The notes under the pieces: generated by a model
Database searches by the model: none
What the model was told of the DNA's origin: nothing
The model's input: the letters and a program-made list of their open reading frames with translations, nothing else
NCBI GenBank assembly: GCA_964612675.1
Contig: CAZTDD010000167.1
Location: 1-12,308, forward strand
Direction of reading: 5' to 3'
Length of the DNA stretch: 12,308 nt
Source: CAZTDD01 sp964612675
GTDB taxonomy: Bacteria; Hinthialibacterota; Hinthialibacteria; Hinthialibacterales; JAKPRU01
Shown here: positions 1 through 5,780 of the stretch, piece after piece
Numbering within the stretch: the first letter of the stretch is position 1
Layout: each line of letters begins with the position of its first letter
Position numbers and translations under genes: made by a program

Positions 1-305
1 TTCTCCCCGCGCTTTCTCGCGACCTTCGGGGAGGGACGGGAAGGGTTGGTGGGCTGTTGATGTGGGGGTATGGGATCAACCCCCTCCTAACCTCCCCCGG
101 TCTTCGGGGAAGGAACAAGTATTTTCTCCCCGCGCTTTCTCGCGACCTTCGGGGAGGGACGGGAAGGGTTGGTGGGCTACGGATGTGGGGGAATGGGATC
201 AACCCCCTCCTAACCTCCCCCGATCTTCGGGGGAGGAACAAGTATTTTCTCCCCGCGCTTTCCCGCGACCTTCGGGGAGGGACGGGAAGGGTTGGTGGGC
301 TACGG
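1..305. repeat. GC-rich 123-bp tandem repeat, 2.5 copies
   Basis: Two full copies (1-123 and 124-246) and a partial third (247-305) share an exact 123-bp period. Copies 1 and 2 differ at about 6 positions, and copy 3 differs from copy 2 at one position (about 263) until it breaks off after 305. Each unit contains self-complementary segments: CCTCCCCCG...CGGGGGAGG with a 5-nt loop (in copy 2) and CTCCCCG...CGGGGAG with a longer loop. The outer parts, CAACCCCCTCCTAACC on one side and GGGAAGGGTTGGTGGG on the other, are roughly inverted. The period is a multiple of three, so frames stay open and give repetitive peptides, but these look like by-products. The array could be a MITE-like or REP-like dispersed element multiplied in tandem. 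It could continue to the left of the window. Confidence 0.9.
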
Positions 306-368
306 GCTTTGGTGAATGTTGAGGAGAGAGGGATGGTGCAAAACGACGCCCGTGAGCCCACCCTACAG

Positions 369-430
369 GCTGCTGATGTGGGGGTATGGGTTGGTTTGTA
401 TATCTTCGGGGGAGGATTGCGCTTTCTCGG
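369..430. repeat. Decayed remnant of the 123-bp repeat
   Basis: Positions 369-389 match the repeat segment that starts GCTGTTGATGTGGGGG with one change. Positions 402-416 match its ATCTTCGGGGGAGGA segment, and 419-429 match GCGCTTTCTCG. The material normally lying between these blocks is missing, so this is a copy with internal deletions. It ends about 14 bp before the ribosome binding site of the following oxidoreductase gene, so the repeat forms part of that gene's upstream region. The stretch 306-368 shows nothing recognisable. Confidence 0.65.
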
Positions 431-443
431 TTTTATCGACACC

Positions 444-450
444 AAAGGAG
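444..450 (+). promoter_or_regulatory. Ribosome binding site deciding a GTG start
   Basis: AAAGGAG lies 7 nt before a GTG at 458. It supports that GTG over the in-frame ATG at 386, which lies inside the repeat remnant and has no such site. With the GTG start, the Tat signal sits at the extreme N-terminus, as expected. Confidence 0.7.
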
Positions 451-457
451 TAGCATC

Positions 458-1759
458 GTGGGAAAGAACACCCTAGTGAGTCGTCGACAGTTCATTCAGA
501 GATCGGGCAGCGCTTTGGCGCTGTGTCTGGCAGCGGGAACGGCTCCCGCGTTCGGGGGCCTGCGGGCCAATGAAAAGGTCAATCTGGGTTTTATCGGAGT
601 TGGAGATCGAAACCGATTTCATCTGCGCCATTTCGGTCATATGCCAGATGTCCGTGTCGCCGCGCTTTGCGACGTGGATCGATCCCAGTTGGACGCAGCC
701 GCCGCTCGGTTGGACAGCAAGACGGCGCGGTTTAAGGATTTTCGGAAGTTGCTCGAAATGAAGGAGATCGACGCGGTTGTGATTGGCACGCCCGATCACT
801 GGCACGCGATCATTACGATCACGGCCTGTGAGGCGGGTAAAGATGTGTATGTCGAGAAACCGCTGGGGCAGAACATTCGTGAGGGACGCGCTGTCGTCCA
901 GGCCGTCCAGGAGCACAATCGAGTCGTTGCTGTTGGTACGCAGCAACGGAGCGGGGTCCATTTCGTCGAAGCGGTTGACGCGATCCGAAGAGGGGAGCTG
1001 GGCAAGATTTCGTCGGTCCGCTGTTGGAATGCCTGGGGGCTTCAAGACATACAGAGCGGAAGCATAGAAGGGATCGGGAATCCGCCGGACTCTGCGCCAC
1101 CCGCCGATGTCGACTATGACATGTGGCTCGGCCCCGCCCCCTTGAGACCCTTTAATTCCAATCGATTCCACCGGAACTTCTACTATTTCTGGGATTATGC
1201 CGGTGGCATGATCAGCGGCTGGGGCGTTCACCTGTTCGACGTTGTTCTATGGGCGATGGGAAATAACTTTCATGAAGTGAATACGACGGGTGGGATTTAT
1301 GTCTACCGGGACAATCGCGAGACGCCGGACACAGCAGAAGTGGTTTTCACGTGTCCGAATTACGTATTGACCTATTCCCTTCGTCAGGCAAACAGTCGGC
1401 CCGTTACGAGCGATATGGACCATGGAATCGAGTTTTACGGCACGGAGGCCTCGTTGTTTATCAATCGACGGGAATATCGCATCTATACGGAAGACGCTCC
1501 GACGGAGCCGGTCATGGTGGATGGGGCTCCGATGGAGATTCCTCACAAGGAGAACTTCATCGACTGCGTCCGAAGTCGTCAGAAACCACACGCCGACGTG
1601 GAAACGGGACATCTTGCGAGCATCCCAGGGCATCTGGCCAATATTTCGTACCGCGTGGGACGTCCCATCCGCTGGGACGCAGAAAATGAGACAATTCTAA
1701 ACGATGAGGAAGCTAGCGATATGCTGGGGCGGGTCTGTCGACCGCCATGGCATTTGTAG
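458..1759 (+). CDS. Tat-exported Gfo/Idh/MocA family oxidoreductase
   Basis: Predicted 433-residue NAD(P)-dependent oxidoreductase of the Gfo/Idh/MocA family, which usually acts on sugars, inositols or their derivatives; the substrate is not identifiable here. The N-terminus carries a twin-arginine signal, SRRQFI at residues 8-13, followed by a hydrophobic stretch (18-33), so the folded, cofactor-loaded protein should be exported to the periplasm, as glucose-fructose oxidoreductase is. The Rossmann fold begins at residues 42-50 (NLGFIGVGD, a GxGxx-type loop). The family EKP motif with its lysine is at 133-135 (VEKPLG). The C-terminal domain has GGMISGWGVHLFD (about 249-261), typical of the group abundant in Planctomycetes and Lentisphaerae. 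Length is normal. The GTG start is chosen for its ribosome binding site and its position just before the Tat motif; a second GTG at 476 is possible. The ThuA-like gene follows after 26 bp, suggesting an operon. Confidence 0.9.
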   Translation: MGKNTLVSRRQFIQRSGSALALCLAAGTAPAFGGLRANEKVNLGFIGVGDRNRFHLRHFGHMPDVRVAALCDVDRSQLDAAAARLDSKTARFKDFRKLLEMKEIDAVVIGTPDHWHAIITITACEAGKDVYVEKPLGQNIREGRAVVQAVQEHNRVVAVGTQQRSGVHFVEAVDAIRRGELGKISSVRCWNAWGLQDIQSGSIEGIGNPPDSAPPADVDYDMWLGPAPLRPFNSNRFHRNFYYFWDYAGGMISGWGVHLFDVVLWAMGNNFHEVNTTGGIYVYRDNRETPDTAEVVFTCPNYVLTYSLRQANSRPVTSDMDHGIEFYGTEASLFINRREYRIYTEDAPTEPVMVDGAPMEIPHKENFIDCVRSRQKPHADVETGHLASIPGHLANISYRVGRPIRWDAENETILNDEEASDMLGRVCRPPWHL

Positions 1760-1785
1760 AATAGAAAAACGTTGAGGTGAAGAAG

Positions 1786-2517
1786 ATGAGCAGGTATTCC
1801 GTTTTGACAGGCGTTGCTTTGTGTGCGGTTGTTTCTCTCTCGGTGTTCGCAGCCGACCCGATCCGTGTATTGATCGTTACCGGCGGGCACGATTTCGAGC
1901 GTGAAGCTTTTTTCGAAATGTTCGATTCGATGGAGAATGTCACGTATCGAGAAGTGATTCATCCGAACACGTTCCAGATGTTCCAGTCGAATAAACGGTC
2001 TTCCTACGATGTAATTGTATTATACGACATGAATCAAGACATTCCGGAGCAGGATGCCGAAGCCGCGATGGATATGTTGCAGCAAGGAAAAGGGATCGTC
2101 GCACTTCATCACTGTATTGCGAGTTACAATGATCGACCCGAATATGAAGAGATCATTGGAGGCAAATATTTTCTCAAAGAAACCCGTGAAGGCGGCGAGG
2201 TTATTCCGCAGTCTACGTACGATCACGATCAAACCGTGAAGGTCGAGGTGTGCGATTCCGATCATCCCATCACGAAAGGGATCGAGGATTTCACGATTTA
2301 CGACGAGACCTACAAGGGTTTCCGTGTATCGGACGATGTTCATCCTTTACTGAAGACCGATCACCCGAAGAGCAGTGAAACGATAGCGTGGTGTCATAAG
2401 TATTGGAATTCGCGGGTCGCGTACATTCAACTGGGGCACGACCATCACGCGTACGAGAACCCGAATTATCGAAAGCTGGTTCACCAGGCGATCGAATGGG
2501 CCGCCGGGAAGCGGTAG
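1786..2517 (+). CDS. Exported ThuA-like domain protein
   Basis: Predicted 243-residue protein with a Sec signal peptide (residues 1-22, likely cut after VFA) and one ThuA-like domain, a class I glutamine-amidotransferase-like flavodoxin-type fold named after trehalose utilisation protein ThuA. Visible family features are RVLIVTGGHDF near the mature N-terminus, ALHHC at 106-110 followed by PEYEEIIGGKYF, SDHPITKGI at 158-166 followed by IYDETY, and a C-terminal LGHDHHAYENP block ending in IEWAAG (236-241). ThuA domains have been linked to 3-keto-sugar metabolism together with Gfo/Idh/MocA enzymes, which fits the upstream neighbour 26 bp away. The exact reaction is unknown. The ATG at 1786 is preferred because GAGGTG lies 6 nt upstream; an in-frame GTG at 1777 would add three residues and lacks a good site. 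Confidence 0.88.
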   Translation: MSRYSVLTGVALCAVVSLSVFAADPIRVLIVTGGHDFEREAFFEMFDSMENVTYREVIHPNTFQMFQSNKRSSYDVIVLYDMNQDIPEQDAEAAMDMLQQGKGIVALHHCIASYNDRPEYEEIIGGKYFLKETREGGEVIPQSTYDHDQTVKVEVCDSDHPITKGIEDFTIYDETYKGFRVSDDVHPLLKTDHPKSSETIAWCHKYWNSRVAYIQLGHDHHAYENPNYRKLVHQAIEWAAGKR

Positions 2518-2570
2518 ATTGTTCAGTCGGCTGAGGCCCGCTCCGAATTCACTTGATTGGTGCGGGAATC

Positions 2571-3275
2571 ATGACGGAGAATCTTGTTACCATTGCCAGT
2601 TTCAGGGATTTGTACGACGCCCAACTTGCGAAAATCCGGCTGGAATCTGCGGGGCTCGAGTGGTTTTTTGCCGATGAAGCGACGGTTCACGCGGACTGGC
2701 TCTACTCCAATGCGATCGGCGGGATCAAACTGCAGGTAAGAAAGGCCGACGTTCAACGCGCGCTCGATGTTCTTGCACGCGACAGCATTGACGAGGATTT
2801 TGCAGAAAAGGCGATACAGGAAGAGGTCGAATCCTCGGTTTGTCCGCGATGCGGATCGGAGAATATAGCGTACTACTCCCGACCCGAGGCCGCAGTCACT
2901 CTTTTTCTTTTGCTTGCCATTATTCCGTGTGCGATTACTATTTCGTATGTTTTCTGGTTTCTCGCGATTCTCCCGCTCCTGCTTCCCGAGGCAAAATGGG
3001 GGTGTGAGGATTGCCGTCATACATGGCGTGAGAAACAGAAGGATACACCGCCCTCCCCGGTGAGGGAGAATGCCGCAGCGGAGAAGTTGCATGACTCCGG
3101 CGCGGTGAGCGAGAGTGAAGATTGCTGTCCGAAATGCGGTTCCGAAGAAATCCGCTATTGTCGATATAACCCGCGTGCGACATTTGCCTCCTTTCTTTTG
3201 TTACGCGCTGTGATACCGTTTCCGGTACGAAAATGGGAATGTTCACAGTGTGGACATCGTTGGAAGAAACGATAA
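2571..3275 (+). CDS. Membrane protein: DUF2007-like domain plus two zinc ribbons
   Basis: Predicted 234-residue protein of unknown function. Residues 1-70 (LVTIASFRDLYDAQLAKIRLESAGL... then GGIKLQVRKADVQRALDVL) resemble the DUF2007 'putative prokaryotic signal transducing protein' domain. Next is a zinc ribbon whose two halves, CPRC at 91-94 and CEDC at 145-148, are separated by a long hydrophobic stretch (about 108-138) able to form one or two membrane helices. A second ribbon, CPKC at 186-189 and CSQC at 224-227, ends the protein and has only a short hydrophobic insert. CPRCGSENI and CPKCGSEEI are clearly an internal duplication. The metal site would bring both flanks of the membrane hairpin together. 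The start is the ATG at 2571, with only a weak GCGGGA ribosome site; an in-frame TTG at 2553 is less likely. It sits 53 bp after the ThuA-like gene and may be cotranscribed. Confidence 0.8.
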   Translation: MTENLVTIASFRDLYDAQLAKIRLESAGLEWFFADEATVHADWLYSNAIGGIKLQVRKADVQRALDVLARDSIDEDFAEKAIQEEVESSVCPRCGSENIAYYSRPEAAVTLFLLLAIIPCAITISYVFWFLAILPLLLPEAKWGCEDCRHTWREKQKDTPPSPVRENAAAEKLHDSGAVSESEDCCPKCGSEEIRYCRYNPRATFASFLLLRAVIPFPVRKWECSQCGHRWKKR

Positions 3276-3330
3276 CCATCAGGTAGAATACTCTTTCTTT
3301 TTTATCCGACCGGAAACTCTCCTAAGGGCG

Positions 3331-3337
3331 AAAGGTG
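3331..3337 (+). promoter_or_regulatory. Ribosome binding site for the propeller protein gene
   Basis: AAAGGTG lies 8 nt before the ATG at 3346 and supports that start. The 70-bp gap before it (3276-3345) contains a T-rich tract at about 3291-3302 but no clear hairpin. Confidence 0.5.
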
Positions 3338-3345
3338 CATAGATT

Positions 3346-5706
3346 ATGTTTAGCAGACTATTACAGAGTATGTTTGTGTTGTCCGTCTCGTGTGTCATGT
3401 GCGGGCAGAGCGGCGCCACGGATGCTTCAGGAATGCCCAGCGTGGATGTCGGTGTATTCGGTCAGGAAATGAGCACGAGCTATGCGGACTCCGAGGGACT
3501 TGCCACAACCAATACGCTTTCGATTCTAGTGGGCGATGACGGAACGGTTTACGCGGGCACGAGCGATGGGATTTTTGTGTTCAATGAAGGAGAATGGACA
3601 CGGCTGCCGAATGGACCGTCAGGGAATGTCTGTGAACTGACTGGGGACGGCGGACGAATTGTAGCTGTTGTCGGCGATGCCATGTATGCGATTGACGGCG
3701 GTAGTGCGAAACGAATGACGGATCTTCCCACAGAAGACGTACGCGATGTCGCGAGCGATGGCGAGGTTTTCTTGCTGGCTACCGATGACGGTCTTTTTCA
3801 TCTGGAAGACGGTAAGGCCGAATTGGATCAGTCTTTGATCCGCCTTCTTGGCGAGAATACTACGGTGCTTTCAGTAAGTTTGAATACGAACGGCCACATT
3901 GCGATCGGCGCACAATCGGGTCTTTTCAGTAAGACGCGAGGCGGCGAATGGAAATCACTTTATCCACAGAGTGACAATCGCAGTTGGCTGCCGCGCGAAG
4001 TGAAAGCCGTCGACTACGACAACCAAGGCCGTTTGTGGTTCGCGAGTCAGCAGGGAGTAGGATGTTTCGATGGAGAGTGGACACTCTTTACCGGTGAAGA
4101 CGGTCTTCCGTTCAACAATTTCACGAGCCTCGAGTGTGGCAAAGATGAATCGGTTTGGTTCGGGACGACAATAGGGGCTATTCGATACAGCGATGGAGAA
4201 TGGGCCTACCGACAGGGGAAGCGATGGCTGCCCCACGATCACGTCAACGATATTGCTCTATCCGCGGATGGCGCTGCATGGTTTGCTACAGCGGGCGGCG
4301 TGGGGCATATCGAATTCAGGCCGATGACGCTGGCTGAAAAAGCGGAGTTTTACGAAGAAGAGATCGAGAACTATATCAAGAGAACCGAATACGGTTATAC
4401 ATCGGAAGTTCATCTGCCGGCTCCCGGCGACAAAAGCCGGGTTATCCGAACGGACAGCGACAATGATGGTTTATGGACAAGTATGTATGGCGCGGGGGAG
4501 TGTTTTGCGTACGCGGCAACGAAAGATCCCAAGGCGAAAGAGCGTGCGAAGGAAGCCTTTGAGGCGCTGCGGTTTTTGAGCGTCGTAACGCAAGGGGGCG
4601 AAGTGGAACAGCAACTGGGATTTGTTGCGCGCACGGTGATTCCGACAACCGAGCCGGATCCCAATCAACACGAGTCTTTTACCATCGAGGGGATGAAACG
4701 ACAAAAGGAAACCAGCGACGCCCGGTGGAAAATCATTCATCCGCGGTGGCCGCTCGGAAAGGACGGTAAATACTGGTACAAATGCGATACGAGCTCGGAT
4801 GAACTCGACGGACACTATTTCTTTTACCCGCTCTATTACGATCTCGTTGCAGAAACCGATGAAGAAAAGCAACGTGTTGAAGAAGTGGTTCGAAACCTAA
4901 CCGACCATCTGATACGAAACGAGTTTTGTTTAATCGACCACGACGGCAGGCCGACCCGCTGGGCTATTTTTCGTCCTTCATTGCTTAATCATGACCCGTG
5001 GTGGTATCCGGAGCGCGGGCTCAATTCGCTGAGTATGCTTTCGTATCTTGCTGTGGCCGAGCATGTAACGGGGGATCCGCGATACGGGGTCGCATCGCGG
5101 ACACTGATTGCAAAACACTCGTATGACATCAACGCGATGGTTGCGAAGATACAGTACGGACTCGGCTCCGGTAATCAGTCTGACGACGAGATGGCGTTTA
5201 TGGGCTTCTATAATTTGATCAAATACACAAAAAACAAAGAGCTGCGGGATATGATGATTTTCTCGTTTTATAATTATTGGATTCTGGAATTTCCTGAGAT
5301 GAATCCATTTTTCAATTTCGCATACGCAGTTCACGGTATGAATTCAGAGTTTACGGATCCCTGGGGGACGCATACACTCCGACCGTGGGAGGGGTGGCTC
5401 GAAGATTCGGTCGATACTCTGAAGGCATTTCCGCTGGACCGCATCGATTGGGCACATAGGAACAGTCATCGTCTCGATATCGAGTTTTTGCCACGGCAAA
5501 CGGCGGTCGAGCCGACGGAAGAGCCACGTCGCACACGCGGGCATCGGGTGAACGGGAAAGTCCTTCCGGTCGACGAACGTCATTTCAATCATTGGAACAC
5601 GGACCCGTGGAGGCTCGATTACGGGGGGAACGGGCGGACGCTGGCCAGCGGGGCTGTCTACCTGTTGCCGTATTATATGGGTCAGTATTACGGGTTTATT
5701 GAATAG
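3346..5706 (+). CDS. Secreted beta-propeller plus helical-domain protein, unknown function
   Basis: Predicted 786-residue exported protein. Residues 1-24 look like a Sec signal peptide (hydrophobic MFVLSVSCVMC region, possible cut after SGA). Residues about 50-325 contain repeats of the two-component-regulator propeller type: GTVYAGTSDGIFVF (66-79), GRLWFASQQGVGCFDGEW (228-245), SVWFGTTIGAIRYSDGEW (269-286) and AAWFATAGGVGHIEF (310-324), implying a beta-propeller. Residues about 330-786 are rich in aromatics and helices (for example DNDGLWTSMYGAGECFAYAA at 372-391) and resemble an alpha/alpha-barrel of the kind used by polysaccharide-processing enzymes; this assignment is inference from sequence character. 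No kinase or DNA-binding domain follows the propeller, so it is not a normal hybrid sensor. A role in binding or degrading polysaccharide outside the cytoplasm fits the neighbouring sugar-related genes but is unproven. The ATG at 3346 has a good ribosome site. Confidence 0.75.
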   Translation: MFSRLLQSMFVLSVSCVMCGQSGATDASGMPSVDVGVFGQEMSTSYADSEGLATTNTLSILVGDDGTVYAGTSDGIFVFNEGEWTRLPNGPSGNVCELTGDGGRIVAVVGDAMYAIDGGSAKRMTDLPTEDVRDVASDGEVFLLATDDGLFHLEDGKAELDQSLIRLLGENTTVLSVSLNTNGHIAIGAQSGLFSKTRGGEWKSLYPQSDNRSWLPREVKAVDYDNQGRLWFASQQGVGCFDGEWTLFTGEDGLPFNNFTSLECGKDESVWFGTTIGAIRYSDGEWAYRQGKRWLPHDHVNDIALSADGAAWFATAGGVGHIEFRPMTLAEKAEFYEEEIENYIKRTEYGYTSEVHLPAPGDKSRVIRTDSDNDGLWTSMYGAGECFAYAATKDPKAKERAKEAFEALRFLSVVTQGGEVEQQLGFVARTVIPTTEPDPNQHESFTIEGMKRQKETSDARWKIIHPRWPLGKDGKYWYKCDTSSDELDGHYFFYPLYYDLVAETDEEKQRVEEVVRNLTDHLIRNEFCLIDHDGRPTRWAIFRPSLLNHDPWWYPERGLNSLSMLSYLAVAEHVTGDPRYGVASRTLIAKHSYDINAMVAKIQYGLGSGNQSDDEMAFMGFYNLIKYTKNKELRDMMIFSFYNYWILEFPEMNPFFNFAYAVHGMNSEFTDPWGTHTLRPWEGWLEDSVDTLKAFPLDRIDWAHRNSHRLDIEFLPRQTAVEPTEEPRRTRGHRVNGKVLPVDERHFNHWNTDPWRLDYGGNGRTLASGAVYLLPYYMGQYYGFIE

Positions 5707-5718
5707 GCGAGATCCAAT

Positions 5719-5739
5719 CGCCCGGGATAAACCCGGGCG
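5719..5739. terminator. Hairpin between convergent genes, possible bidirectional terminator
   Basis: The arms CGCCCGGG (5719-5726) and CCCGGGCG (5732-5739) pair perfectly over 8 bp around a 5-nt ATAAA loop. An outer pairing of ATCCAA (5712-5717) with TTGGAT (5750-5755) could extend the structure. It lies 12 bp after the + gene's stop and 41 bp from the minus-strand gene's stop, the usual place for a shared terminator. There is no strong U-tract on either side, so its efficiency as an intrinsic terminator is uncertain. Confidence 0.5.
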
Positions 5740-5780
5740 CCGCCGGATTTTGGATTGAAGAGAGAATTGGGAGTCTTTCG

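Noticed and set aside
1..305. Possible CRISPR array
   Set aside because: The whole 123-bp unit is repeated without unique spacers, and there are only 2.5 copies, so this is a tandem repeat and not a CRISPR array.
57..476. Open frame encoding a repetitive 139-residue peptide, with a parallel frame at 62-322
   Set aside because: It only reads through the 123-bp repeat, whose period is a multiple of three. The peptide is low-complexity, has no ribosome site, and its end overlaps the start of the oxidoreductase gene.
473..1231. Long minus-strand open frame of 252 residues
   Set aside because: It lies opposite the oxidoreductase gene, which has clear family motifs; the reverse frame shows no recognisable domain.
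2523..3092. Minus-strand open frame of 189 residues
   Set aside because: It is antisense to the DUF2007/zinc-ribbon gene, whose paired CxxC motifs show the + strand is the coding one.
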